The notes: a model not told the origin generated them from the sequence alone. A stretch of DNA of 51,531 nt from Ponticaulis sp. (GCA_002723155.1 PBNO01000016.1:1-51531), one strand, 5' to 3'; shown: positions 14,662 to 22,019, numbered from the stretch's first letter. Made by a program: numbers and translations.

Positions 14662-15054
14662 ATGTACGCCAAGGAAAATTACATCGGGAAAGCAGAGCCG
14701 GGCGACAGCCTGGCCCAGATCCTCGCCCACCGGCCGACCATGCACAATTTCTCGGTCGCCACCGGCCTCGAGCCGGTGGCGAAGAAGCTGGAGGGGGACA
14801 CGTATTTTGTGTGCGACCTCCAGGTTCACGGGGTCCAGGGCTGCGCGGACCTGCGCAACGACATCGCCCGGGAGCATTTTGCGGCCGAGGTGATCGCGCT
14901 CGGCCTCGCCCTGTTCGTCGCCGTCATCGTCGGCTCCATCGCGGTGGGTTTCGTCAGCCTGGTGACGAAGCTCGCAAAGCCGGTCGGCGAGCACCGCGTC
15001 TACGCGCTGTTCCCCCGGCGGGTGAGCCAATTCTGGAAAGGCAGGACCACATGA
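14662..15054 (+). CDS. Small membrane protein downstream of the relaxase
   Basis: A 130-residue protein that I do not recognise. Residues 1-70 are soluble, with FVCDLQVHGVQGCADLRNDI and two cysteines. One strong membrane segment lies at about 76-101 (VIALGLALFVAVIVGSIAVG), followed by a basic tail. A GGAGG site precedes the ATG by 6 nt. It is 10 nt after traI and overlaps the next gene by ATGA, so it belongs to the transfer operon. A role in anchoring the relaxosome or in entry control is possible, but nothing specific supports it. Confidence 0.65.
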   Translation: MYAKENYIGKAEPGDSLAQILAHRPTMHNFSVATGLEPVAKKLEGDTYFVCDLQVHGVQGCADLRNDIAREHFAAEVIALGLALFVAVIVGSIAVGFVSLVTKLAKPVGEHRVYALFPRRVSQFWKGRTT

Positions 15055-15194
15055 ACAACGTTTTCACGGGCCCGTGGGGCCTGTTCAACGCGACACAGCA
15101 GGAACTGGTCGAGATTGCCGTAATGATCGGGGTCTCGATCGCCCTCACGATCTTCATCCACTGGCGCACGCCCTTCTCGGCAGGGGAGGCCTAA
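15051..15194 (+). CDS. 47-residue membrane protein
   Basis: A very short protein with one membrane segment (about 19-37, EIAVMIGVSIALTIFIHW). It starts at an ATG sharing ATGA with the previous stop. The next gene starts 3 nt after its stop. This packing on both sides, with an open frame and typical codon use, argues that it is real. No family is recognised. It may partner the two neighbouring membrane proteins. Confidence 0.6.
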   Translation: MNNVFTGPWGLFNATQQELVEIAVMIGVSIALTIFIHWRTPFSAGEA

Positions 15195-15197
15195 GGG

Positions 15198-15725
15198 ATG
15201 GACGGACAATATCTGGTTTATGCCATTGTCGCCGGCGCGCTGCTCGCCGCGATCGCGCTCCTGCAGACAATCTCGCGCGGCGAGCTCTCGCGCCTCAAGG
15301 TCCAGCCCAAGCCGCTCATGACGCCGCCGGAACGGCGCGTCTGCCTGATGATCGAGCGCGCGCTGCCCGGTGCCCGCATTCATGCGCAGGTTTCGATGGG
15401 GGCCATCATGAACCCGGCCAAGGGCCTGTCGAAATCGGAGTGGTGGACCACCTTCAACAAGTTCAGCTCAAAGCGCGTCGACTTCGTGGCCGAGGATCCG
15501 GAGACCGGACAGATCATCCTCCTCGTCGAGCTCGACGACAGAAGCCACAAGGCGCTGCGCGACAAGGATCGCGACGAACTCACGCGCCACGCCGGTTACA
15601 CCACTGTGCGCCTGCCTGCGGGCGAGCGACCCACCCAGCAGAGCGTCACCGCCCGGATCGAGGCGGCGCTCGGCCTTCCCGCACCCCTGCCCGGACAGCG
15701 TTTGTCCGCGCCCATCAGAGCCTGA
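15198..15725 (+). CDS. Membrane-anchored DUF2726 protein
   Basis: A 175-residue protein. An N-terminal membrane segment (about 5-24, LVYAIVAGALLAAIALLQTI) is followed by a DUF2726 domain (about 40-155): MTPPERRVCLMIERALPG, then KRVDFVAEDPETGQI, LLVELDDRSHKALRDKDRD, and HAGYTTVRLP. DUF2726 is related to the restriction-endonuclease-like (PD-(D/E)xK) fold. The D of VDFV and the E and D of VELDD fit that catalytic pattern, so a nuclease is plausible but unproven. It is packed 3 nt after the previous small gene. A membrane-tethered nuclease in a transfer operon could act on entering or leaving DNA; that is speculation. Confidence 0.7.
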   Translation: MDGQYLVYAIVAGALLAAIALLQTISRGELSRLKVQPKPLMTPPERRVCLMIERALPGARIHAQVSMGAIMNPAKGLSKSEWWTTFNKFSSKRVDFVAEDPETGQIILLVELDDRSHKALRDKDRDELTRHAGYTTVRLPAGERPTQQSVTARIEAALGLPAPLPGQRLSAPIRA

Positions 15726-15738
15726 AGGAGGATACGTC

Positions 15739-15948
15739 ATGGCTTACGATTACGAAGACGTCGGTACATTCGGCAGCAAGCGTGCCGCCGAGGACTGGGC
15801 CCACCGCAACAAGGTAGACCTGCGCGATCTCCATATCCGCAACCTGGGCGGAGAACGCGTCGAGGTCGGTGTCCGCAAGAGCGGATACGACCCCCGGGAA
15901 AACTACGACAACAGAACTGGCGAGAGGCGAGACGGCTTCTGGCGCTGA
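15739..15948 (+). CDS. Small charged protein (69 aa)
   Basis: I do not recognise this protein. It starts MAYDYEDVGTFGSKRAAEDW after an AGGAGG site, 13 nt downstream of the DUF2726 gene. The product is polar, with alternating acidic and basic residues and a C-terminal RRDGFWR. It has no signal peptide or membrane segment. The close spacing makes it part of the same operon. An inverted repeat near 15957-15964 (CCCGCGGG) follows the stop but has no T tract. Confidence 0.55.
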   Translation: MAYDYEDVGTFGSKRAAEDWAHRNKVDLRDLHIRNLGGERVEVGVRKSGYDPRENYDNRTGERRDGFWR

Positions 15949-16034
15949 CCGAATTCCCGCGGGAGCGGGGATGGCACCCACAAGGTGTCCCAACCCACGC
16001 CGGATGAACCGGCAATCGAAGAAGGATGACCATC

Positions 16035-16385
16035 ATGAAGTATCTGTTCTCGACCCTGGCGCTCGCTTGCGCGCTCGCCGCGAGCCCCGCCGCAGCCCAG
16101 GAGGCTGCTCCAGAAGTGGCCGCCGCGCCCATTCACAAGGAAGTGAATGCCGGCATGGCCGCAGCGATCACGAAGCTCGCCAATGGCACGAGCCCCGCGA
16201 CGGACGAACGCGCGGCAAAGCTGAAACTCCTCGCCTACCTCGAAAAGCACAAGGTCGAGCGCAATCATGCAGCGCATCAGCATGGTACCGCCGAATGCGC
16301 CAAGTGCGAGAAGACCGAATGCGAGAGTGACGATTGCGATCGGCCGAAGCCTCGGCCGAAGTGCGACGCCGGGCAGAAGTGCTGA
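16035..16385 (+). CDS. Secreted Cys/His-rich small protein
   Basis: A 116-residue protein. A signal peptide covers about residues 1-21 (MKYLFSTLALACALAASPAA), with likely cleavage after AAAQ. An Ala-rich helical part follows. The last 36 residues hold HQHG, six cysteines in CxxC-like spacing (CAKCEKTEC, then ESDDC), a DRPKPRPK stretch and CDAGQKC. Such a tail would bind metal or form disulfides in the periplasm. The start at 16035 is chosen over ATG 16026 because GAAGG lies 9 nt upstream. The function is unknown. It continues the plus-strand series after the relaxase. Confidence 0.6.
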   Translation: MKYLFSTLALACALAASPAAAQEAAPEVAAAPIHKEVNAGMAAAITKLANGTSPATDERAAKLKLLAYLEKHKVERNHAAHQHGTAECAKCEKTECESDDCDRPKPRPKCDAGQKC

Positions 16386-16447
16386 GAACGACGAACTCAA
16401 ACCCGTCTGACAGCCGACTGCGGCACGCAACCGGGAGAGGGGACGAT

Positions 16448-16888
16448 ATGATCGAGGAACAGCCACAGTGCCCGTTCTGCAGGCGCTTCATGCCGGAGTG
16501 GGGCACCCCGCTCCCGGTGAAGGCTTGCGACATATGCGATCGCCCCCTCTTCCTTTTCCCCTCGCTCCTGCGGAAGCGGAGGCTTAACATTCTGTCGGCC
16601 ATCGACGTCGCCAAGGTGACGATGCTCCCAATCGTCGGCGGCGCTACAGTCTCGTTTGGCATGGGCGGACTCGATCCGGAGCAGTTCGCTGCAGTCGTGG
16701 CCGGCGCACTGCTCGCATGGGGCATGATCGACGTCTGGGACGGAACGGCAGGGATCAAGACCGAATTCGACCGCGTGAAGAAACAGGTCAAGCGCGGGAG
16801 CGCGGCACGCAAGATGTCGATCGCCAAGACCATCTTCGGACTTTCCTCAATCATCCTCGGGTCGATCGGCTTGTTGATGGTGAACTGA
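16448..16888 (+). CDS. Zinc-ribbon membrane protein
   Basis: A 146-residue protein. The N-terminal 30 residues have two CxxC pairs (CPFCRRF and CDICDRP) that would form a zinc ribbon. Three hydrophobic stretches follow: about 54-70 (VTMLPIVGGATVSFGMG), 78-95 and 126-144 (IFGLSSIILGSIGLLMV). The start is set by GGAGAGGGG about 6-13 nt upstream. The next gene begins 2 nt after the stop. I recognise no family. It belongs to a run of membrane and secreted proteins that may form an envelope module of the transfer element. Confidence 0.6.
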   Translation: MIEEQPQCPFCRRFMPEWGTPLPVKACDICDRPLFLFPSLLRKRRLNILSAIDVAKVTMLPIVGGATVSFGMGGLDPEQFAAVVAGALLAWGMIDVWDGTAGIKTEFDRVKKQVKRGSAARKMSIAKTIFGLSSIILGSIGLLMVN

Positions 16889-16890
16889 CC

Positions 16891-17511
16891 ATGGGCATGG
16901 ACGACCGCGAATACATGCACGAGCGATACCGCGAACGCGGCGGCGCGCGGTCGCTCCCGATCTGGCGCGAACGCCATGCCCGCCTGGAGTTCGACGACGC
17001 CGACATGGTCCCGGAGAGATACGCACGGCGGCGGTTCTCCGGCGACGGCAGCAATCCGGGAAAGACCTACGCCAGACCCAAAAAGAATATCGTGGCGGCG
17101 GCGGGCCTCGCGGCGATTGCGCTGGTCTATACGATCATTGCTGCACCCTTTGGTGCATTCTTCAGCGGGCTCCCGAAAAACGGCGAGTTCCGCGTCCGCG
17201 CGGAGCTGCAGGACGCCGAGACCGCTACCCTCACATTTACGGCAGATACCGAGCCGGTGGCGCTTCATCTTCTCGACACTAACGATCGTGAAGTATTCGT
17301 TGGATTTATCCGAGCCGAGAAAACGGCAAAGCTCAAAGTCCCGGCAGGGACATGGCATACGATCGTCACTTCGGGAACGAGGGAGAGCCTGACCTCAGCC
17401 AGCGATCTGGACCACGGCAGACCTCTCGGGATCATCAAGCTGGCAGCTGGCTCGGCTTTGAAGATCTCCCCATCACCCAGTACAGAGGCAGCAAAGGGAC
17501 GCGAAAAATGA
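16891..17511 (+). CDS. Single-pass membrane protein (206 aa)
   Basis: The N-terminal 65 residues are Arg-rich and cytoplasmic-looking (REYMHERYRERGGARSLPIW). One membrane segment lies at about 67-92 (NIVAAAGLAAIALVYTIIAA). The C-terminal 110 residues read as beta strands in the periplasm (TATLTFTADTEPVALHLLD, KLKVPAGTWHTIVTSGT). The Arg-rich part suggests contact with nucleic acid or the inner side of the positive-inside rule. The start is 2 nt after the previous gene, and its stop overlaps the next start by ATGA. A second ATG at 16897 is possible. No family is recognised. Confidence 0.6.
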   Translation: MGMDDREYMHERYRERGGARSLPIWRERHARLEFDDADMVPERYARRRFSGDGSNPGKTYARPKKNIVAAAGLAAIALVYTIIAAPFGAFFSGLPKNGEFRVRAELQDAETATLTFTADTEPVALHLLDTNDREVFVGFIRAEKTAKLKVPAGTWHTIVTSGTRESLTSASDLDHGRPLGIIKLAAGSALKISPSPSTEAAKGREK

Positions 17512-17903
17512 GCAAGATTACATCAATTCGAGCTAAAGCTGTGTTGGGAATGAGTGCTGCGCTGTGCATTGCATATCCCGCGATGGCGCAACGCGCTGAC
17601 CGTTCGATCGAAATCTATCACATCTTCGATCTGCAGACCTCCGCGTCACGAGCGGAGGTAACCCGGGCAATCACCGATTCCCTCAACGCCAACGTCACCG
17701 ACAGCGATACGGCCATGCCGCTGGTGCGGGGAGAGCCGCCCGAAAAGCCCGGAACCTTCGAGCTCGTCGACGCGCTCGAGAATTCGCGCATGGGTGGCCT
17801 CGCCGCGCTCATCCCGGCTGCACAGCGGGCGCAATTCAAGCAGGTCAAGTGCGACGGCGCCGTCTGGATCGCGAACGCGGTGCGCCGCATCCGCGGTTCA
17901 TAG
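17508..17903 (+). CDS. Exported protein of unknown function
   Basis: A 131-residue protein with a signal peptide (about 1-28, ending AYPAMAQ) and a mature part starting RADRSIEIYHIFDLQTS. The mature part looks alpha/beta, with ENSRMGGLAALIPAAQRAQF and one Cys (VKCDGAVW). It overlaps the previous gene by ATGA, so the membrane protein upstream and this exported protein are made together and may interact in the periplasm. No family is recognised. Confidence 0.6.
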   Translation: MSKITSIRAKAVLGMSAALCIAYPAMAQRADRSIEIYHIFDLQTSASRAEVTRAITDSLNANVTDSDTAMPLVRGEPPEKPGTFELVDALENSRMGGLAALIPAAQRAQFKQVKCDGAVWIANAVRRIRGS

Positions 17904-17918
17904 AACCTCCGGCTCACG

Positions 17919-18206
17919 ATGTGTCTGTTTCCCTACACCGAGGGCTACCACCTCGACGTCTACGCGGTCGATACCGAAGAGAAGGGAGGCGGGATTGCAG
18001 CCAAACTGGGGCGCGCAATCGCTGGCGCCGTGGTCAAGGATCCCCGTGACTGGACCAACAAGACCATCGTCGGCACCGTCCGGTCGGTATCGAAAGCCAC
18101 CGGCGCCACCGTAACCTACGTCGAAGGTCAGCCCGCTTTTGAAGGTACTCCCTGGAACGACGAGAACACGCTCCTTCCTCAAGATTCGGAGAAAACGCCC
18201 GAATAA
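17919..18206 (+). CDS. Small unrecognised protein (95 aa)
   Basis: It starts MCLFPYTEGYHLDVYAVDTE. The middle contains GGGIAAKLGRAIAGAVV, which may be a glycine-rich loop and short helix, and the C-terminus is acidic. It has no clear signal peptide or membrane anchor. The ribosome site is weak, which lowers confidence in the exact start. It is 15 nt after the previous gene. It is the last gene of the plasmid-like run before sequence character changes at about 18.2 kb. Confidence 0.45.
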   Translation: MCLFPYTEGYHLDVYAVDTEEKGGGIAAKLGRAIAGAVVKDPRDWTNKTIVGTVRSVSKATGATVTYVEGQPAFEGTPWNDENTLLPQDSEKTPE

Positions 18207-18301
18207 CCCAAAGAAACCGGTGCATCAGTAATTGTCGTGCTGGGCCCGTCACGGTAGGCCCAACCAATGCACGGCGCGACTACATCAACGCTGGACAGAG
18301 C
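18207..18301 (+). terminator. Nested inverted repeat at end of the transfer region
   Basis: GTGCAT (18220-18225) and ATGCAC (18267-18272) enclose TGGGCC (18241-18246) and GGCCCA (18257-18262). There is no T tract, so a terminator role is uncertain. The transposon-like end begins at 18302. Confidence 0.35.
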
Positions 18302-18440
18302 TGACAAAAGTCAGGAAAAACGAGATTCCTTGCCAAAAACGGTGAGATTCTCATTGTTCATGGCAAACGATTCAGGCAATTTAGTAGTTTTCTAAATGAC
18401 TTATATCAACTTTCGATAGCACGCCCCATTTTTTTACCAA
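18302..18440 (+). repeat. Transposon-like end, copy 1
   Basis: Aligns without gaps to 42802-42940, exactly 24,500 bp away in the same orientation. It starts TGACAAAAG, has GATTC motifs 22 bp apart (around 18324 and 18346, the second in GAGATTCTCATT), and ends with ATTTTTTTACCAA. About 44 of the first 60 positions match the other copy, then a poorly matching stretch, then 9 of 10 again. Repeated sub-sites behind a TG end resemble IS21-family termini, but no istA/istB genes are present. Confidence 0.5.
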
Positions 18441-18754
18441 AGACAAACTCTGGGCCGGGAGTAGACGGTCGGCTTTTGGTAGCCCCGGCGCGAATGACTG
18501 ACTTTCGGTAAACGTGCCCGATCGAGACGTTCGAAATCCACCCGAACAGATTTTACTTCCAGTGGCCGCGCCTGTCGCTATCTCCTCGGCATGATCACTA
18601 TGGTAACGGACAAAGACGATGCGAATAAAGGCTATTTTCGGTCTTATTCGCATGCACTCTGTCGAAGCCGAATGCGAAACTCTCTCACAATATCAGTATC
18701 TTGCTTTTTCACAGGCTGGAATCGAAAATTTTCGTTTGCCAAGCGGCTTTTGAG
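18441..18754. promoter_or_regulatory. Non-coding, A+T-richer stretch with 10-bp inverted repeat
   Basis: A perfect inverted repeat ATGCGAATAA (18619-18628)/TTATTCGCAT (18644-18653) lies about 100 bp before the ComM-like gene, with a third related AATGCGAA at 18669-18676. A repressor site is plausible. An open minus-strand frame at 18381-18653 lies over the transposon-like end and is not supported as a gene. Confidence 0.35.
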
Positions 18755-19405
18755 ATGACGGCGAACGCGGCCTCTGTCGGGTTCCAAGGGTTCAGAGCTC
18801 GTCATGTGGATGTCGAGTGTTCGCTCCGTCCAGGCCTGTCATCTTTTGAAATCAAGGGCCTGCCAGGTTCATTGGCCACTGGCGCGAAGGCCCGGATTTT
18901 GTCCGCGTTCAACGCTGTCGGCCTCGCGCTACCCGCGCAGCGAATAGTGGTGGACATGGTTTGCGCAAAAACTGTGATTTTAGGCCCACATTGTGACCTT
19001 GCAATCGCCACAGCTCTTCTTTGCGAACTCGAGCTTGTCGACCGAGAGACAGCCTCTGAATTCCTGTTTGTCGGACAATTTAGCAACGATGGAGGAGTTA
19101 AACCTGTTGTTGGTACGGTGTTGGCGGCATTGCATGCGGAAGAGCGGGAACTCTCCTTAGTAGTGGCATCAGAGCAGATGGGAGTGCTGCAACATGTCCC
19201 AAACGTTCGGATAATCCCGGTGCATTCGTGCCACGAGCTAATCAGCTTCCTGAAAACCGGGCGATCTAGTGAATTCGAGACAAATCACGCTGACGTGCGA
19301 CCTTTGCCCCAACTCACAGAGACGAGCTATGACCCGCCTTGGAACGGCATCAATTTGCTGGAAACCGAGATCATCGCGCATCTCAAAGAGCGAAGAGAGC
19401 GCTAG
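18755..19405 (+). CDS. ChlI-domain protein, short ComM/YifB relative
   Basis: About 216 residues from the ATG at 18755 (an upstream ATG at 18701 is also open). It matches only the N-terminal ChlI domain of ComM (YifB): VGFQGFRARHVDVECSLRPG, then FEIKGLPGSLATGAKARILS, the PAQRIVVDMVCA stretch, DLAIATALLCELE and FVGQFSNDGGVKPVVGTV. ComM is a hexameric branch-migration helicase of about 500 residues used in natural transformation. The AAA+ ATPase part and C-terminal domain are absent, and here only about 40 unrecognised residues follow. It is intact as an open frame, so it may be a stand-alone accessory protein rather than a fragment. Base composition differs from the transfer region. Confidence 0.65.
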   Translation: MTANAASVGFQGFRARHVDVECSLRPGLSSFEIKGLPGSLATGAKARILSAFNAVGLALPAQRIVVDMVCAKTVILGPHCDLAIATALLCELELVDRETASEFLFVGQFSNDGGVKPVVGTVLAALHAEERELSLVVASEQMGVLQHVPNVRIIPVHSCHELISFLKTGRSSEFETNHADVRPLPQLTETSYDPPWNGINLLETEIIAHLKERRER

Positions 19406-19428
19406 TTGCACCAGAGAAGCATGGAAAC

Positions 19429-19713
19429 ATGATGCAAACGTGCCATCGCAACGATCATAAAAAAGTAGGCAGCAACTCCATCAACAGCCAACTCGAAAAC
19501 GAACACAGCAACATTGGCAATAGCGACATCGAATGCTACATTGAAAACATGTCAAGAAACGCAACCAATGGACGCTTCGTCACGACAATGAGAGATCCCT
19601 CGTCGCAGGAAGCTGCGTCGAAATTCGCGGAAGGCGCCAAGGCGTTTTCGGCGAAGCACACCACATCGAAGGAATCTGCCCGCGCAGTTCTTTCTGAGGT
19701 GCTGTCAGTCTAA
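19429..19713 (+). pseudogene. Small gene cut by an IS6 insertion
   Basis: The open frame starts at ATG 19429 or, more likely, ATG 19549 (MSRNATNGRFVTTMRDPSSQ). It reads through KFAEGAKAFSAKHTTSKESA to a stop at 19713. The IS end starts at 19698, so the last five residues and the stop come from the IS. The native C-terminus is lost or displaced. The Ser/Lys-rich short protein is of a kind common next to antitoxins and IS in these genomes, but I recognise no family. Confidence 0.4.
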
Positions 19714-20538
19714 CGCGAACTCGTCTCCGTTGGGCAGAGAGCACCCTGCCCTCGCCAATATCTCAAGCCATGAGGTTTTACCACTCAGCCAGGGCGGCTG
19801 AGCGGTTGGTCTTGTAGGTTCGTCTGTCAGTGAGATAGCGGTCTTGGTTGAAATGGTTGTGGACGTTGGCGTGAACTGAAGCGAATTTCTGAAGTGACTT
19901 CATTCGCCGAAATCGCTGCATGACACGCTCTCGTCTTCGTAGCGGCAAGTGAGAATTCTCGGCTCTGTTGTTCTTCCACCGCCCCATGCTTCGACGATCC
20001 TCAATACCGAGATCATCGAAAGCAGCAGGGTAAGAGCGAAGCCCATCGGTAACGACTTCAACCGGGCTGCCGTTGCTCTTCAGTGCTTTCTTCAAGAAGC
20101 GAAGTGCAGCTTTCTTGTCGCGTTTCTTGGTGACGTAGCTCTCCAGAACCTCACCCTCGTGATCGACTGCACGCCAGAGGTAGTGGGTTTCGCCGTTGAT
20201 CTTCACGAAGATCTCATCGAGGTGCCAACGCCAGTGACAGAAACCGCGCATCCTGCTGATGCGCTGGCGCTTGATGTCCGCTGCAAACATTGGACCGAAC
20301 CGGTTCCACCAGAACCGCACCGTTTCGTGGCAAATGTCGATGCCACGCTCAAACAGCAGGTCTTCGACGTTCCGCAAACTCAGGGGAAAACGGACATACA
20401 TCATCACAACCAACCGAATGACCTCGGGCGATGAGTTGAAGCGTTTGAACGGGCTATCCGGATTGCGACGTCTGGGCATCCAATCGCCCTACCCTCGCCA
20501 CCTTAATCCGCAACAGGTGCAGTTTGTCTGACAACACC
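19698..20538 (-). mobile_element. IS6-family insertion sequence, copy A (841 bp)
   Basis: The ends are GGTGCTGTCAG (19698) and CTGACAACACC (20538), an 11-bp inverted repeat with one mismatch. They enclose one transposase gene with about 65 bp on each side. The flanking 8 bp (CTTTCTGA on the left, CTTGGCAC on the right) do not match, so the usual target duplication is missing. This fits IS6-mediated deletion or recombination. Confidence 0.85.
19778..20479 (-). CDS. IS6-family transposase (copy A)
   Basis: A 233-residue DDE transposase. Likely catalytic residues are D88 in WHLDE, D145 in VVTDGLRSY and E174 in NNRAENSH. The N-terminal zinc/HTH-type part (FKRFNSSPEVIRLVVMMYVR) is typical of the family. 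It is about 88% identical by eye to the copy at 21243. A C-to-T change turns the CAA that follows AEW in the other copy into TAA, removing five C-terminal residues. The core is complete, so it may still be active. Confidence 0.9.
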   Translation of the reverse strand: MPRRRNPDSPFKRFNSSPEVIRLVVMMYVRFPLSLRNVEDLLFERGIDICHETVRFWWNRFGPMFAADIKRQRISRMRGFCHWRWHLDEIFVKINGETHYLWRAVDHEGEVLESYVTKKRDKKAALRFLKKALKSNGSPVEVVTDGLRSYPAAFDDLGIEDRRSMGRWKNNRAENSHLPLRRRERVMQRFRRMKSLQKFASVHANVHNHFNQDRYLTDRRTYKTNRSAALAEW

Positions 20539-20570
20539 CTTGGCACGGATCACCGAGCCTCGCCGATGTA

Positions 20571-20792
20571 ATGATTGCGAACAATCATCTACACTCTGGT
20601 CATTCGGAACCAGAACGAGGAACGGGAACGACCGCTGCCTGGGATCACCAATCGCTCTATGAAAAGGCCTCGGCCGGTGAATTCAATCCCAAAGGAGCGC
20701 TTGGTGCAAATCTAGCTCCTCCTGTACTGAAGTTCGACATGAATGGGATTGCACGAGCGCATATGGATGCGAAAGGCGCCGTTGCGTTATGA
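20571..20792 (+). CDS. Doubtful small open frame (73 aa)
   Basis: It starts MIANNHLHSGHSEPERGTG and ends AHMDAKGAVAL, 5 bp before the IS6 remnant. No family, signal peptide or membrane segment is seen, and the ribosome site is poor. It could be the C-terminal part of a gene disrupted by the insertion to its left. Low confidence. Confidence 0.25.
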   Translation: MIANNHLHSGHSEPERGTGTTAAWDHQSLYEKASAGEFNPKGALGANLAPPVLKFDMNGIARAHMDAKGAVAL

Positions 20793-20797
20793 TACCG

Positions 20798-20878
20798 GGT
20801 GCCGCCGGTCTAACGACAACTTGTCTCCACTTGGCAGAGGTGGCCCTCCCCGATCAGCCAGTTTGCTTTGACAGTGCC
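20798..20878. mobile_element. 81-bp IS6 remnant made of two ends
   Basis: It starts GGTGCCGCCGGTCTAACGAC, like the left ends at 19698 and 21180 (both followed by an ACTCGTCTCC-like stretch; here ACTTGTCTCC). It ends TTTGACAGTGCC, like the right end at 22019. The transposase gene between them is gone. It could be an internally deleted copy or a minimal non-autonomous element that a neighbouring transposase might still move. Confidence 0.6.
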
Positions 20879-20950
20879 GTATTGGTTGCAAGGGTATCAC
20901 GGTTCCAAGTTGGCTAGCGCAAATCAAAAGTGCTCGATAGCATGTGACCT

Positions 20951-21179
20951 ATGTCAGAAACCCGCGTCGATCAAATTCTTGCCAGACTGAAGAACAATCG
21001 TGTCTTAGCCATCGTCGTCGTCTTGGGCATCATTATCACGACAGTTTCAGCGGTAGTCGGTAGCATCTTCAATCTCACAGACCGTTTCTCGAGCCTCAAA
21101 GCTAGCGAGGAACCATATACCGGCCATGCTGGAGCCTTTGCCGTCCAACTTCACGTGGAGGGGCCCAACAATGCTGAAT
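20951..21179 (+). pseudogene. Membrane protein fragment cut by IS6 copy B
   Basis: The open frame MSETRVDQILARLKNNRVLA continues into a membrane segment (about 19-39, AIVVVLGIIITTVSAVVGSI). It runs on to GPNNAEW, where the IS begins at 21180; translation then continues through IS sequence to 21331. The native protein was longer. This type of short N-terminal anchor is seen in several unrelated membrane sensor proteins, so I assign no function. Confidence 0.5.
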
Positions 21180-22019
21180 GGTGCTGTCGTCTAACGGCAA
21201 CTCGTCTCCCATTGGCAGAACTCTCCCAACCCAAGGCTCCGTTTATGCAGCGAGGTTTTGCCACTCAGCCAGGGCGGCTGAGCGGGATGCTCTGTAAGTT
21301 TGACGATCTACGAGATGGCGATCCTGGTTGAAGTGGTTGCGGACATTGGCGTGGACGGAGACGAATTTCTGCAGACTCTTCATCTGTCGAAATCTGAGCA
21401 TCACGCGCTCTCGCCTTCGGATGGGCAAGTGTGAGTTCTCGGCGCGATTGTTCTCCCATCGCCCCATTTCGCGACGATCTTCAATGCCAAGATCCTTCAT
21501 CGCCGCAGGGTAAGATCTCAACCCATCGGTGACTATCGTTTCGGGACTTCCATGCCGTTTCAACGCCTTCTTGAAGAACCGCAACGCCGCAGCTTTATCC
21601 CGTTTCTTGGTAACGTAGCTCTCGAGCACTTCGCCTTCGTGATCCACTGCACGCCAAAGATAATGCGTCTCGCCATTGATCTTTACGAACACCTCGTCGA
21701 CGTGCCAGCGCCAATGGCGAAAGCCCCTCATTCTCGAAATGCGCTGCCGCTTGATATTAGCTGCGAACATTGGTCCAAACCGGTTCCACCAGAAGCGAAC
21801 TGTTTCGTGGCAGATATCGATGCCTCGCTCGAAGAGTAGATCTTCGACATTTCGCAACGACAGCGGAAACCGAACGTACATCATCACGACCAGGCGAATA
21901 ACTTCCGGCGAAGAGTTGAAGCGCTTGAATGGACTGGCAGGTTTTCGAGGTCTGGGCATCGCGTGGCCCTACCCCAACCCGCTCAATATTCAATCAGGTG
22001 CAGTCAATCTGACAGTGCC
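21180..22019 (-). mobile_element. IS6-family insertion sequence, copy B (840 bp)
   Basis: The ends are GGTGCTGTCG (21180) and CTGACAGTGCC (22019). The flanking octamers TGCTGAAT and GTTTGAAC do not match, so no target duplication is visible. It is related to copy A along its whole length. Its right end lies 103 bp from the stop codon of the giant RTX gene, which is intact. Confidence 0.85.
21243..21959 (-). CDS. IS6-family transposase (copy B)
   Basis: A 238-residue DDE transposase, full length, ending AEWQNLAA. Residues equivalent to D88 (WHVDE), D145 (VTDGLRSY) and E174 (NNRAENSH) are present. About 29 of 233 positions differ from copy A, so the two did not arise by a very recent duplication. 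It could supply transposase for both IS copies and the 81-bp remnant. Confidence 0.9.
   Translation of the reverse strand: MPRPRKPASPFKRFNSSPEVIRLVVMMYVRFPLSLRNVEDLLFERGIDICHETVRFWWNRFGPMFAANIKRQRISRMRGFRHWRWHVDEVFVKINGETHYLWRAVDHEGEVLESYVTKKRDKAAALRFFKKALKRHGSPETIVTDGLRSYPAAMKDLGIEDRREMGRWENNRAENSHLPIRRRERVMLRFRQMKSLQKFVSVHANVRNHFNQDRHLVDRQTYRASRSAALAEWQNLAA

Noticed and set aside
18381-18653. Open minus-strand frame of 90 residues
   Set aside because: It covers the transposon-like end and half of an inverted repeat. The protein has no domain-like character and no ribosome site is visible.
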